Shown here piece by piece: positions 1-10,391 of a DNA stretch of 64,000 bases. The position numbers and the translations under genes are program-made. Positions within the stretch are counted from its first letter, which is position 1. Each line of letters opens with the position of its first letter. A model generated the notes under the pieces. It worked only from the letters and a program-made list of their open reading frames with translations, had not been told where the DNA came from and ran no database searches. The stretch is from assembly GCF_025641885.1 (NCBI RefSeq), contig NZ_JAOTQN010000002.1, positions 124,001 through 188,000 of the forward strand. The letters are read 5' to 3'. Source of the stretch: Pyrobaculum sp. 3827-6 (lineage in GTDB: Archaea; Thermoproteota; Thermoprotei; Thermoproteales; Thermoproteaceae).

Positions 1-3000
1 CCACATTGGCGGTCTCCACATTGTTGCTCCGTACCAAACACCTCCGTCGATGATTAGTGTGACATTCAGCGGAATGGGGTCAGTGGCACCTGGATATGGA
101 CCTAGGTTGACATACTGGCTACTTAACAAATACTTACCAGTTTTATCAAATAGTCTCACAACGAGGTCAAAGACACCGACTTCCAAGTCATACGGCTTCT
201 TGCCACACGCATATGACAAATCTAGATTAACCTTGCCTTTATAGACTACCTTGTTCTCGTCTAGATCATCGCGTGTACCAAGGGTATACACTTCGGGCCA
301 GAATCTTGGATGAATATTCTTCCTCTTCAGGTCATTAACGTCGTACCCCATCACCTTTAAGTAACTTAAGTACGAGCTACCGAATTGATCCTGGTCGTAT
401 GTATATATGTATACTTTATCTTTTGAGGGTGCAATTGTTCTGACGCGAACATTAACATTAACACCAAGCGGCACGTTTACTAACAAAGCCTGGCCGTCTT
501 TTCTTGAGATTCCTCTGCTTATCTCATTACCGTCCGCACCCGTTACAGTCACTACGAAGCCCATCAACACGTCTTTTCTGGGATCGACGTTGAGGTACGT
601 GGCGTTGCTCCACACCCGGAAGACCACGGGCGCAATTGGCAAATAGAACACCGGCTTCCGAGCGGCGGCCTGAATCTTGTACACAGGAATCCTGATAGGA
701 GTAACTGTACCAGAAGCGAGTGCAGAGGCGTTTCCAGCGGCGCTCAGCTTGTATCCGAAGTAGTTGAGATAAGCGTAAGCTTCTAGATAGCCGCCTGCGA
801 AGTTTATCTTAGGTATGCCCCAATCATCTATAGGTATAGCCAACCTGATGGGCACCTCGGCAAGCAGAGGCACTCTGGTGATAGTTATATTAACCATCTT
901 CCCGTCGACATCAACAGGAATTACGATGTCTAGATATGCCGTGCCTGTCGACAAACCTGTAATGACGTTTCCACAAGCATCGCGGATCAGGGCATTCTGC
1001 AGAATCCTAAACACAGCTATATGCAACGTGTGCTCCATATCATAGATTCTGAACGAGCCCTCAGACACGCTTAGGACATATGCCTGTCTGCTTAACTCAG
1101 GGTCATCAGAACCGCTGTAGTCAGCTTCAACAAGCGCTGACCTCGACTGTGCAGGTATTACCGCGGTGCCGGGCACGGTGATTTCAAATGTTTGACTCAC
1201 TGGGTAGTATGCCTTTAGATTAGCTACACCTATCCTCACATCACCCTGATATATACTGAATCTATACCTCATTGCAACGCGTGTAGATAGCTCATAGCGC
1301 TTGTACAGATCGCTGGACGTGACCTCCCTATCTGAGAGGTATCTTAACTTGGGTACGTTATTATCATCGTAGAACAACACTACAACAGGTGGTAGAGGTA
1401 GATAGCCGCTGGCGTTTAACAACGCCAATGCGGTAGCTCTCGTGCCGACGAGAGCCGGCACAAACTCATAAGGCGGCAGTGTCCAGATCAGCTGGCCGCT
1501 CCACGGATCCACAGAAATAATTTTATCGCCCATGTAGTCTAGATACACCCCACCGTCGGAGTCAACGACAAATCTTAGTCCTGCGACCTCGTCAGCATCG
1601 GTATATCTATATCCTCTATCAGCTAGAGGTAGCGTGGCATTGCCCCACTTCCATAGCAATATCTTGATGGGGAGTACTGACACTGTAAGATTTGCCTTCA
1701 GCCTACTGGTACTCGTTAGTGGCATCTCGAGCACGACAGTGTTGGCACCTATGTTCTCCCGGTTGTAGCTGTACTCCACCACTAACTTAGACACGAAAGC
1801 CACGCCGCTAGTGTCAATCTTCTTGTCAAAATTGCTTAAAGTAAGCTTACCGACGACCCTCACCAACCTGGCTGGTTCGTAGAGCCGGAATATCGCGTCT
1901 CTGAAGGCGTTTCTATCCATCTTTCTATAACACTGTAGTAGGTCATTAAAGGAAGTAATAGGCGATATTCCTACCTGGCTACAGGCCACCTTCAGCGCTG
2001 AGAGCAAGTCGGTAATGCCAGTTTTCCATGCACCATATGCCTTGTCTATAGTTACCCACTGGTTGTCACCGAACTTGACTTGTATCTTAAATATGAACGC
2101 ATTTGGAGTTAGTATTGGGTTGCCTTTGACATCCAGCAACATCGGAATTTCGATGTCTTGCAACGGGATAGGCCAGGCTACGTTTCCGCAAGACAATGGC
2201 TTAGGCTCCTCTACTACGCCATAGCCCGGGTAGAGTGTCCAATTTAGAGTCATTCCAGTTAGGTACAAGATAGGAGCCTTGACTGTTTTTACACTAAATT
2301 GCGGTAGTTTCAAATTTGTTCTGTTTATATACCGCGGATACCATATGTCGTTCTTTGCCTCAATGACTGTAGTGCTGTATACATCTGTCGTTAAGTCGAC
2401 GCGCGTAACTAGCGAGACTTGTGTTGGGTCGTATTTAACTACCTTAACACGTAGCTCAGGCACGTAGTAATTGACGTCTGTTACGTAGCTGGCTAAATAG
2501 ACAAAGGGCTGTGTTTCACCGCTGGTGCTGTTATAACCCAATGCAGACACTATGCTGTACAGAGGCCGCTGGTCGTCCGGGAGCAGACTATTCTCCGCAC
2601 TCGCATACAGATACGCCCCCTTGTGGTAGTCAATCCTCCAGTTATACGTGCGGCCACCTACTGTGAATACCTCATAACCGGTGAACTGTTCTGGAGCGAA
2701 CTTAACGTCATTACCCCTAACTTTGACAAAGTACACATGTATAACGCTGGAATATATCTTTGCATACGGCCCAATTATTCTATTCTTGCAGTCTAGCTCC
2801 AACCGATTATGCACCTCCCAGACCCCCCACTCCGTTAGAGCGAGGTATTCCACAGGCTGGCCAGCACCCGTTCTACCAGTTAGTCTGTATGCTAATTCCT
2901 CAAATGAGAGGTTCCATAGAGTTAAGCCGTATATTACGAACTTCTCGGTTGTAGGCCAGCCGTCTAACAGCAACACGACGTGCCAACCATATGCTTTCTT

Positions 3001-3387
3001 TGTGTCGTCAACATTTTTGGGAACCGTTACTTGGAATCTAACTACGCCGCAGTCGTCAGCTGTTGCTGTTAGTGTGAGATTTGCCAATGGGGTATCTCCG
3101 TACTGCATTTTACCGTCGGGGCTCGGTATCTCGCGTATTATGAGTGTGAAGTTTTTCTTGGCGGCAAATTGGTGCACGGGATAGGCCACCAGCGACTTAG
3201 CCCACGCGTTGCATACGGTGTAAGTTGTGAATTGTTGAGTCCACTGGATCAGGGCGCGGGAGTCTAGTATTTGGAACGTTAGGTTGTAGTATTTGGGTGT
3301 CTGTACACCGCCCCACTGGGCGGTTACTGTCACCGTTAGGAACAGCGCTGTCAGTATTATTAGTGCCGTGAGTTTGGGCTTGTCCAT
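1..3387 (-). CDS. Large secreted surface protein (S-layer or adhesin candidate), C-terminus beyond window
   Basis: An open frame of 1129 codons runs on the minus strand without a stop from ATG at 3387 to the window edge, so its 3' end is missing. It starts with a short basic stretch (MDKPK), about 18 hydrophobic residues and an A-Q junction, as in an exported protein. The rest is rich in aromatic, Thr, Asn and Val residues, has many N-x-S/T sequons and no catalytic motif I recognise. It holds several well-spaced cysteines, which could form disulfides outside the cell. Size, signal peptide, composition and the neighbouring exported proteins suggest a cell-envelope role; S-layer is only a guess. 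The start is supported by a TATA-like box 21-28 nt upstream. Confidence 0.8.
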   Translation of the reverse strand, partial: MDKPKLTALIILTALFLTVTVTAQWGGVQTPKYYNLTFQILDSRALIQWTQQFTTYTVCNAWAKSLVAYPVHQFAAKKNFTLIIREIPSPDGKMQYGDTPLANLTLTATADDCGVVRFQVTVPKNVDDTKKAYGWHVVLLLDGWPTTEKFVIYGLTLWNLSFEELAYRLTGRTGAGQPVEYLALTEWGVWEVHNRLELDCKNRIIGPYAKIYSSVIHVYFVKVRGNDVKFAPEQFTGYEVFTVGGRTYNWRIDYHKGAYLYASAENSLLPDDQRPLYSIVSALGYNSTSGETQPFVYLASYVTDVNYYVPELRVKVVKYDPTQVSLVTRVDLTTDVYSTTVIEAKNDIWYPRYINRTNLKLPQFSVKTVKAPILYLTGMTLNWTLYPGYGVVEEPKPLSCGNVAWPIPLQDIEIPMLLDVKGNPILTPNAFIFKIQVKFGDNQWVTIDKAYGAWKTGITDLLSALKVACSQVGISPITSFNDLLQCYRKMDRNAFRDAIFRLYEPARLVRVVGKLTLSNFDKKIDTSGVAFVSKLVVEYSYNRENIGANTVVLEMPLTSTSRLKANLTVSVLPIKILLWKWGNATLPLADRGYRYTDADEVAGLRFVVDSDGGVYLDYMGDKIISVDPWSGQLIWTLPPYEFVPALVGTRATALALLNASGYLPLPPVVVLFYDDNNVPKLRYLSDREVTSSDLYKRYELSTRVAMRYRFSIYQGDVRIGVANLKAYYPVSQTFEITVPGTAVIPAQSRSALVEADYSGSDDPELSRQAYVLSVSEGSFRIYDMEHTLHIAVFRILQNALIRDACGNVITGLSTGTAYLDIVIPVDVDGKMVNITITRVPLLAEVPIRLAIPIDDWGIPKINFAGGYLEAYAYLNYFGYKLSAAGNASALASGTVTPIRIPVYKIQAAARKPVFYLPIAPVVFRVWSNATYLNVDPRKDVLMGFVVTVTGADGNEISRGISRKDGQALLVNVPLGVNVNVRVRTIAPSKDKVYIYTYDQDQFGSSYLSYLKVMGYDVNDLKRKNIHPRFWPEVYTLGTRDDLDENKVVYKGKVNLDLSYACGKKPYDLEVGVFDLVVRLFDKTGKYLLSSQYVNLGPYPGATDPIPLNVTLIIDGGVWYGATMWRPPMW

Positions 3388-3407
3388 GTTTCGGAAAAAG
3401 GCTGGGG

Positions 3408-3415
3408 TTTTAAAG
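3408..3415 (-). promoter_or_regulatory. TATA-like box of the large surface-protein gene
   Basis: On the minus strand the sequence CTTTAAAA lies 21-28 nt upstream of the ATG at 3387. Archaeal transcription starts about 25 nt downstream of the TATA box, so the mRNA would be leaderless or nearly so, as is usual in Pyrobaculum. No Shine-Dalgarno sequence is present. Confidence 0.6.
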
Positions 3416-3427
3416 TTTTTCTTCTAA

Positions 3428-5368
3428 CTATGATAGTACGAATCTGCCGTAGATGGTGCCCTCCACGGCTCCCTTGATCTCTATCCTATTGTCGTACACC
3501 TCGACCGTTATCCTGTTGCCCCACTCATCCCTTAATACAACAGTGTCGCGGGTTACTTGCTCTGCATGTACATCTGATGCTGACAATATTTTAATTATAA
3601 GCGCCGCCGCGGTGTCTAGCCTAGTCGGCCCCATCAGCGGCTTCTTGAACACCCGCGGGAGGAGCTCCACGGGGTACTGGCACTGCACCTCCTCACCGCT
3701 CTTCAGCGTGACTTTTGTGACTGTTATGGGGTCTACTGTGAACTCCACAACAAGACTTGGTAGATCGAACTGTTGAAGATCTATCTCGGCTTTTCCGCTT
3801 TGTGTGTTGAAAATTCCGTTAAAGTAGGCGTAGCCCGTTTTACCTAGGAGGTAAATCTTTGCGTTTCCGCTGAAGGTTCCCGCGTTGTAGTTTATACCTG
3901 CATAGAGTTCGTATAGAGTTACCAGCTCCTCGTGATATTTGGGTCTCGTGCACTTTATCTTAGTGTTTACCACTCTCGTGTCTCTGAACTCTATCTTTTC
4001 GACGTCTTGGATGCTGAGCGTTGGGGGTACCAGCTTTATCTGTAGCGTAAGTGTGTAGATGGTGCCGTTTATCTCGGTTTTAAGCTCTGCTGTAGATGGT
4101 GCTGTATATGATATAGAGACTTTGACCTTGCGTTCTGGTATGTAGGTGGGTTTTCCCGGCTCTACTCTTACCGCGTTTCCGTCTACCACGAGTGTGAGGA
4201 CTCTACGTGTCGCGTTTGTGTAGATTATTGGTTGCCACACAATTTCCACATCTGGGTCTCTAACCTCTATGGTGGCTTCCTCCCTTGTGGTTTCCATGTA
4301 GCCGCTTTTTTGGATCGGTGCTAGCAACGCTATCTGTACACGATACGTCACCAGTAATATTTTTACTTCTATATCGTATTGCACGTCTCTTGACCTGATA
4401 TTTAATCGATAGGTGCCGGACCGGTTGGCGACTAGACTGAACCACAGAGTTTTCTCCTCCCCCGGCGCAACGGAGTATGCGTCGCCGCCTACTTGGACGG
4501 TGTCTGTGGCGTTTCCGCTGTTCTTTACCACTATTGGTACTGCGATTTTTTCGCCGGGCAGAGCCTCAACCTCCTTGACGGGGGTCTCTACCTCTATCTG
4601 GGCTCTGAGGTATCTTACGTTAACCTCCACCTCCAGGTTTCTGATGTTGACGGTGAAGCGCCCCGCTTTGGTAACATTTACGGTAGCGTTTATGTACACA
4701 CGCTGGCCTGGCCTTATTTCGAGCCCGTCGATGTAGCCAGTAGCGTTGCCAGCATTGCTTACAGCTACTGTAATGTTTACAAGTTTCGGGATCTCTGTGA
4801 CGTTGATGGTCAACGGCTCTGCCTTTAGCAGGGGCGTGTAGTACCACACGTATATCTCCTTTTCAAGGGTGTAATTGCCCACTTTTTCACTTATTTTATG
4901 TCTACCTGCCGTGTAGACCTTCAGCCGCCTCTCAACGCTAACTGACTCGCCTGGCTTCACCACATAGGTCTTGTTGAAGAGTGTAACTTCTGTGGCCGCA
5001 TTTCCTACGTTCTCGACTACTACCCTGTACGCCACCTCGGTGGGTAATTGTGTAGTGTTTACATCGCTAGCCGCGAGCCATGCCTTAAGTTTTGGCTCTT
5101 GCGTAGATGTCGTTGTTGTAACCTGGGGCTGTGTCGTCGTTGTGATTACCGGTTGCGGAGGAGTGGGTGATGTTGTCGCAGATGCTTGGGAGCTAGGCTG
5201 GGGGGTGGTTTGCGTGGTTGTGTAAGTTTGTGTTGGTTGAGTCGTGGTTGGTTTTGACGTTGGCTTTTGAGTTGAGGTTGTCGTGCTGGACTGTGGTGGG
5301 AGCGTCGACAAGGCTACGTACAACGCCACAAGGGCTACTGCCAGGAGTGTTAGTACAACTGCGCGCAT
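3428..5368 (-). CDS. Exported protein with Thr/Pro-rich stalk and tandem CARDB/Ig-like repeats
   Basis: 646 residues. Residues 1-22 are a signal peptide or N-terminal membrane anchor. Residues ~24-92 are almost only Thr, Ser, Pro and Gln, a likely glycosylated stalk. Three repeats follow at about 100-175, 180-255 and 258-340, each built round the same motif (VENVGNA, VSNAGNA, VKNSGNA) then a PGE/PGQ turn, as in CARDB or other Ig-like adhesion folds. The C-terminal 300 residues are beta-rich and unassigned. It is divergent from the metalloprotease gene at 5410 and lies between two other envelope proteins, so a surface-complex role is inferred. The start is fixed by the signal peptide and the AT-rich promoter between the two genes. 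Confidence 0.8.
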   Translation of the reverse strand: MRAVVLTLLAVALVALYVALSTLPPQSSTTTSTQKPTSKPTTTQPTQTYTTTQTTPQPSSQASATTSPTPPQPVITTTTQPQVTTTTSTQEPKLKAWLAASDVNTTQLPTEVAYRVVVENVGNAATEVTLFNKTYVVKPGESVSVERRLKVYTAGRHKISEKVGNYTLEKEIYVWYYTPLLKAEPLTINVTEIPKLVNITVAVSNAGNATGYIDGLEIRPGQRVYINATVNVTKAGRFTVNIRNLEVEVNVRYLRAQIEVETPVKEVEALPGEKIAVPIVVKNSGNATDTVQVGGDAYSVAPGEEKTLWFSLVANRSGTYRLNIRSRDVQYDIEVKILLVTYRVQIALLAPIQKSGYMETTREEATIEVRDPDVEIVWQPIIYTNATRRVLTLVVDGNAVRVEPGKPTYIPERKVKVSISYTAPSTAELKTEINGTIYTLTLQIKLVPPTLSIQDVEKIEFRDTRVVNTKIKCTRPKYHEELVTLYELYAGINYNAGTFSGNAKIYLLGKTGYAYFNGIFNTQSGKAEIDLQQFDLPSLVVEFTVDPITVTKVTLKSGEEVQCQYPVELLPRVFKKPLMGPTRLDTAAALIIKILSASDVHAEQVTRDTVVLRDEWGNRITVEVYDNRIEIKGAVEGTIYGRFVLS

Positions 5369-5379
5369 GTTGAGCGCTA

Positions 5380-5398
5380 CTCATATAATATATATTTG
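5380..5398. promoter_or_regulatory. Shared divergent promoter of two surface-protein genes
   Basis: The 41-bp gap between the ATGs at 5368 (minus) and 5410 (plus) has one AT block, tcatataatatatatttg. It can be read as a TATA box in either direction, about 14-28 nt from each start. Both genes encode exported proteins, so co-regulation is likely. Confidence 0.6.
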
Positions 5399-5409
5399 TT
5401 CTTCTTTCT

Positions 5410-8400
5410 ATGCGCCTAGCTTTGCTAACGCTTCTAGCCGTGGCCCTCGTTGCCGCGGTGGAGACTGAACACTTTATAGTAAACGGCAATGGCGCATCTG
5501 AGCTTGCTACATATCTCGAAGAGGCCTATTCTTTCTACCTCTCCAAGGGGCTGAGCCCCGCCCCCCCGTGCGGGGGTTCGAAGTACCTTGTGGAGGTTGG
5601 ATCTTCTAACGGTGGCGACACGGCCTACGGCTCTGTCGGTGGGGTCGTCTGTATAGAGAAGCTGAGGTTTGGAGTTGTTCAGAGGTTGCTGGCTTTCCAT
5701 GAGGTTGGCCACGTATTCCAGCTGAAATATGTAACGGAGAGTTCGAGGTATGAGTGGTATATCGAGGCTCTGCCAGAGGCCATGGCTTCCGTGGGCTCGG
5801 GCGACTACTACTGGGTGTCTCAGTATTTCGCCAAGAGGCTATATTCAAAAAATCCTCTCGATGCAGAACACGGCGACTGGTACATCTACGGGGCGGCGTT
5901 TGTGTGGCATTTAAAGAACCGGTCGAGCTGGGAAGACGTGGTAAGGGCCTCGGTGCAACGGGAGGGGGCCATGAGGCTGTATCTAGAGTTTCTGCTGGGA
6001 GTTGTCAAGGGGATGTATATGGATAAATACTACGCGCCGGAGTTCGAAGAAATTGACGCATCTTCTGGCTATGTGCAAAGCAACGTCTCTCTCGATGGCT
6101 ACTCAGCGGCGTATTTCAAAATCGCGGTGCCGCCGAACAGCACTGTGAAAATCATTGTCACACATCCCAACGTGGTGTCCAATATAGTTCTTGGTAAAGA
6201 ATTTAAAGTATATAATAATACTTTACTACTTGCTTTGGTTAATAACTCTACTAAACCTGTTTCATCTAGTCTTGAAATCTATGTCACTAAATTCAGCGCG
6301 CGGCTTCTTCACGGCGTCTACAGCTCTGGCTTTTTCAACCTTACCTTATCGGCAGAATATTCTGGCGAGGGCGTAAACGGAGTCGTAGATATCAACGGAT
6401 CTAGTGTTGTATTTACAAACGGCGTCGGAGTTTACTCCTTCAGAGGTAGTTTAAGGTACTACGTAATAAGTCTAGAGTATAGAGGTCATAAGCAACTTAT
6501 TCATTTAAACTTTACTCAGCTAAAGATTACTGCGCGTCCTAACGTCCTTTATCTAGGTCCTGGGGGGTACGGCTTTTTGAATATAACTGTTTGGAATCCC
6601 AACTCAATATCTGTTAAGTGCACTCTTAATGCAAAGACTAGGGGAATTTCCATACACCCTCTTGAAGTTCTTGTATTTAGCAACAGTACTAGTAGCTACG
6701 CTGTTGGGTTTAACGTGACGGGGGACGTAGCTGATCCTATTGAGGTTTTTTGTGATGCTTCAAAGACTGTTGTACAAGTAAACCGCATTGCTTATTCTCT
6801 AGATTATGATCTTGACGTGTGGGAGGGTAATCTCAGTGTGATTACAGGTTCAGAGCAACGTACTTATGTAGTTAAGTCGCTACCCGGCTATGTTAACGTC
6901 ACGCTTGAAAACTACACAGCCGCCAGGATCTTCATCCCGGCGCCTTCTCTTAACCTCACTCTTTCGCGCCCAAGGCTCGAAGTAGGTTACGTAGTTTACA
7001 CCTTGAACATAAGCGTTGTGGGGCCGCCTTGGGCGAGGTTTAAGGGAACTGTGGAAGTGAATGGAGTTAGGCGCGGATTCTACAGAGGCGGTGTATTTAC
7101 TACTGAAATCCGCGTGTCTCCCGGATCCGAGTCTCTGATTAGCGTTGCTGTTGGTAGGTTAAAGAGAGATGTCCCGTTAAGGGTACCTACATTAAAAATT
7201 GATATTAACCCCATAGTGGCTAGAGTTAACGGGAGTATCGTAGATATCTTAGCCAAGGTGGTAACTAATATCGATACCAACTACGATATATCTCTCGACT
7301 TTACCGGACCCGCGCTAGTTAACGTGGTTAGGTCTTCTAGGGAGTTTATTATCATTAGACTTATGTATAACGACACTTTGCTAATAAGATATAGTGCGCT
7401 GGGGGAAAAGGGATCTGTATACATACGTATACCCAAGCCTGAGATATCAACAAGACTTATCAGAGGCGTGGTTTCGCCCACTGAATTTAGCGGCTTTTTC
7501 AACATAACGGTTAGAGTGTGTAATCCCTCGGTAGATGTCTACTATATAGTAAAAATCAACAATTCCATTGTTACTTTAAATGTTACAAAAGGCGGGTGCG
7601 CCTTTAATTCAACTACTATGCAAGTAAAGACGTTATATAACTCAACTGTGAAATTTAATTTTGTAAACCCCTACGGCGCCGTAACGACCCGCATAAATGT
7701 CCCCCCTCCCGCAGTTGGTGTTGAGCTACTACGGTGGCAGATTACAGATAGGAGAGAGGTTGCCACATTGTTGCTCAGAGTTGCCCCTCAGAATTATACA
7801 TATGTCATATTCGGCAAGGAGGTGACCAGCCACAGCGAGTTTGAGACAACAGTGGAGGCCCGTGATGGGGTTGCTGAGGTCAATTACGGATTTAGTGTTG
7901 TTAGAGTTAAAAGGCCGCAGTTAACCATCTCGGCGAAACCTGTCTCTGTGGAGACCAACACGTCTTATACACTTTATATTACCCTTAAAGTTCCGCAAGA
8001 TCTATATGTTAATGCTACATTAGGAACATCACTAAACAACTCTAGATATATCAATATAGGATCTGGCACCTGGACCTTTACTTTTCTAAACCCAGGGATT
8101 AGATCAGCTGGTGTCTACAACGTATCTATATTCCTGGGCCCCTATGTGAATTATACTACTCTGCTGGTTTACCGCGTCAACGTCACCATCTCGGCGCCCT
8201 CTCTGGCGCCAGTTGGCGCGCCGGTAAACGTCACTGTAAGGGGGCATGTGTACCCCAGTACAAACGTCTCTGTGCTTCTCAGTGTTTCCGGTTGCGGGGT
8301 GTACAACGGGGTCGTGAGGGTTAATCAAACTATTCAGTACAGCTCCGCGAGGCCTTGCACCGCCGTCTTCACGGCATACACAAATACAACTAAGGCGTCT

Positions 8401-8949
8401 GCGTCTGTGCGGTGGGCTTCGCTCACCGTGGGGGTTAACTACACTAGGCTGGGCACCATAAGGGGCCTACCCGTGTTTCCCCCGCGGGGCTTCTCTGCAT
8501 ACGCTCTGCTGGGCGGGGTGCAGGTACCTGCGCGCGTCGAGGTGGTCGGTGACTTCGACAGGCTGGGCCGCGTTAGCTACAACATCACCGTTGAGTACAT
8601 GGGCGTTGTGAACAGGTCCGTCTTCGTCGGCTACGCCGCGCCGCCGGGGAGCTACACCGCGGCGAATAAAACCCTCGGCCTCCTGCCGCCTGAGGCTCGG
8701 CCCTACTTCCAGTACCTAATGGAGAGGGCCGCCGCCACCGGCGACTGGGGCCTCGTCGATCAGATATCGAGGCTCTACACGGGCGCCCCGACGCCTATGG
8801 CTCTACTGGCTAGATACCTCGTGGAGAGGGACCTAGCCGCCGGGAGGGATCCCAACGTCGCGGCGGCCGAGGCGCTGAGGCAGATAGAGCCCCTTGTACT
8901 AGGAATAGCGGGAGGCCTCTTCCTAGCCTTTGTCCGCAGGTTTGTCTAG
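5410..8949 (+). CDS. Secreted, C-terminally anchored putative zinc metalloprotease
   Basis: 1179 residues. The N-terminus (MRLALLTLLAVALVAA) is a signal peptide. The zinc motif HEVGH is at residues 97-101, and WYIEALPEAM at 116-125 supplies a plausible third ligand, Glu119, 18 residues downstream, as in gluzincins. After ~residue 210 comes a long beta-rich region with many N-x-S/T sequons, probably repeated Ig-like domains. The last ~20 residues are hydrophobic and end in Arg-Arg, a membrane anchor. It probably acts outside the cell on peptides or envelope proteins. Its first residues closely resemble those of the divergent neighbour at 3428-5368. The stop overlaps the convergent retropepsin-like gene by 4 nt. 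The exact protease family is uncertain. Confidence 0.82.
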   Translation: MRLALLTLLAVALVAAVETEHFIVNGNGASELATYLEEAYSFYLSKGLSPAPPCGGSKYLVEVGSSNGGDTAYGSVGGVVCIEKLRFGVVQRLLAFHEVGHVFQLKYVTESSRYEWYIEALPEAMASVGSGDYYWVSQYFAKRLYSKNPLDAEHGDWYIYGAAFVWHLKNRSSWEDVVRASVQREGAMRLYLEFLLGVVKGMYMDKYYAPEFEEIDASSGYVQSNVSLDGYSAAYFKIAVPPNSTVKIIVTHPNVVSNIVLGKEFKVYNNTLLLALVNNSTKPVSSSLEIYVTKFSARLLHGVYSSGFFNLTLSAEYSGEGVNGVVDINGSSVVFTNGVGVYSFRGSLRYYVISLEYRGHKQLIHLNFTQLKITARPNVLYLGPGGYGFLNITVWNPNSISVKCTLNAKTRGISIHPLEVLVFSNSTSSYAVGFNVTGDVADPIEVFCDASKTVVQVNRIAYSLDYDLDVWEGNLSVITGSEQRTYVVKSLPGYVNVTLENYTAARIFIPAPSLNLTLSRPRLEVGYVVYTLNISVVGPPWARFKGTVEVNGVRRGFYRGGVFTTEIRVSPGSESLISVAVGRLKRDVPLRVPTLKIDINPIVARVNGSIVDILAKVVTNIDTNYDISLDFTGPALVNVVRSSREFIIIRLMYNDTLLIRYSALGEKGSVYIRIPKPEISTRLIRGVVSPTEFSGFFNITVRVCNPSVDVYYIVKINNSIVTLNVTKGGCAFNSTTMQVKTLYNSTVKFNFVNPYGAVTTRINVPPPAVGVELLRWQITDRREVATLLLRVAPQNYTYVIFGKEVTSHSEFETTVEARDGVAEVNYGFSVVRVKRPQLTISAKPVSVETNTSYTLYITLKVPQDLYVNATLGTSLNNSRYINIGSGTWTFTFLNPGIRSAGVYNVSIFLGPYVNYTTLLVYRVNVTISAPSLAPVGAPVNVTVRGHVYPSTNVSVLLSVSGCGVYNGVVRVNQTIQYSSARPCTAVFTAYTNTTKASASVRWASLTVGVNYTRLGTIRGLPVFPPRGFSAYALLGGVQVPARVEVVGDFDRLGRVSYNITVEYMGVVNRSVFVGYAAPPGSYTAANKTLGLLPPEARPYFQYLMERAAATGDWGLVDQISRLYTGAPTPMALLARYLVERDLAAGRDPNVAAAEALRQIEPLVLGIAGGLFLAFVRRFV

Positions 8950-9311
8950 AGGAGCAACAGCTCGGCCTCTTTAAGAGTCCCCCTCACGGGGTCGACCTCT
9001 AGGCCGAAGATCTCAAGCGCCGTCATCCCGACGACGATTACGTCCTCGGCCTCTCCGAAAATCACGGGCACCACCCGCCTCTCGCCCATTAAGACGAGGC
9101 CTACTTCTCCCACGTCCCTCTCCACGTAGCCGCCGAATGCCTTGAATCTACGCCTCCTCAAGGGCTTTACGCCGAGCGACTCGAGCACGTCTCTCCTCAC
9201 CACGGTGTATATAGCCCCCGTGTCCACCACGCCTTCTACCTCAACGACGTGCTCCGGCGCGGCTGGGTTGAATACGCCAACCTTAACCTTGATGAAGCCC
9301 ATATAACTCAA
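8946..9311 (-). CDS. Retropepsin-like aspartyl protease domain protein (clan AA)
   Basis: 121 residues, one small domain. VDTGAIYTVVRRDVLESLG near residue 26 carries the D-T-G triad of single-domain retropepsin-like proteases. A later VVGMTALEIFGLEVD stretch matches the hydrophobic glycine segment of that fold. Such proteins act as homodimers, each chain giving one Asp. A paralogue lies at 10392-10790 on the other strand, with a decayed ATPase gene between them. The substrate is unknown. The gene is convergent with the metalloprotease gene and overlaps it by 4 nt. Confidence 0.75.
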   Translation of the reverse strand: MSYMGFIKVKVGVFNPAAPEHVVEVEGVVDTGAIYTVVRRDVLESLGVKPLRRRRFKAFGGYVERDVGEVGLVLMGERRVVPVIFGEAEDVIVVGMTALEIFGLEVDPVRGTLKEAELLLL

Positions 9312-9431
9312 CTCAGCGTCAGGTTAAAAAGTTGTGGCTTGTGAATATACTTACCGCGACGTGTTAAACGACGGGGCTGTGAGGCGCGGTCGGGGTGCTT
9401 GAAGTTAATATAGCTGTTTGTGGGTGTATGT

Positions 9432-10371
9432 GTGGAGAGGGTTAGGCTGAGGTTTGCCAGGGACGTCTATGTGGAGTTTGTGGATAGAGGGCTCGGGCTG
9501 GGGGAGTGTGGGAGAGTGGGCGGAGCGCAGCACTAGGTTTATGCAACTGGTCTACGGGCTTGAGGGGTGTGGCAAGTCTGCGTGGCTTAAGCAGGCCGCT
9601 GAGTTGCTGAAAGAGTTGGGCTACGACGTAATTTATGTAAATCCCCTTCAGCGCGAATCGCCGAGATTAAGCTGGCAAACCTAGCTGTAGAGTTGGTGAG
9701 ATATGCGATTAGGAGGCGCAAGAGGAAAATTGCAGTATTGGCTGACGACGTTTTCAAGCCATCGGACTAGACAAGGCCGCGAGTTACGTCAAGTGGATAC
9801 TGGGAGTTATCGAATACCCTCCAGGCGACTACGAGAATATTGTCGCCGTGGTGGCCACGAGTGAGGGCGTCTCTCTGCGAGAAAACGGCAGACACAGATA
9901 GGCAGATTTGAGGGTAATTTGGATATGTCCGCTGAGGGATTTAGGCAACTGTACGACCGCGTGCCGGGGGAGAAGCCCGCCTTTGGCGACGTGTGGAGGC
10001 TAACTGGCGGCAATGCCTCAGCTCTTGCGAAGCCATACGAGGTGGGGTGGAGCTCGCCAGCCGTTGTAGAAGATGTCTCGGCCCGGGGGAGGGTCACTAG
10101 GAGCTTTGTAGAGAAGTGGCGTAGCTGGCTGGAGCGCGGGGTGGAGGATCCAGACGTCCTCTGGAGCGGTGACGTGCCTGAGGAGCTTATAGATGAGCTC
10201 GTCGAGAGGAATCTTGTTATATTCCACTTGGCGAATAGAGACTCCCGGCTCTGGATAGACGCCCCTCCGCCTGAGCGCGATCCGGAGATAGGTATGGGGA
10301 GGTGGGTGGCGTGGCAGACACCACTGCACAGAGAGGCTGTTAAAAGGGCCTTGGAGGTGCAGGCCTTATAA
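9432..10371 (+). pseudogene. Decayed archaeal P-loop ATPase gene
   Basis: Reading from GTG at 9432, pieces of one ATPase appear in changing frames. They are VERVRLRFARDVYVEF; then GEWAERSTRF and the Walker A segment VYGLEGCGKSAWLKQAAELL (about 9519-9620); then AEIKLANLAVELVRYAIRRR with a Walker B-like IAVLADDVF (about 9665-9760); then a frame with DKAASYVKWILGVIEYPPGD; and finally the open C-terminal part from 9919. At least three frameshifts plus a missing segment break the frame. The complete form belongs to a multicopy ATPase family I know from Thermoproteales. The C-terminal 150-codon frame could still be translated but lacks the P-loop. Confidence 0.8.
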
Positions 10372-10391
10372 ATCTGGCGGGTGGCGGTGTC

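Noticed and set aside
2681-3184. 167-codon plus-strand frame
   Set aside because: Antisense to the large surface-protein gene, no promoter and no recognisable domain.
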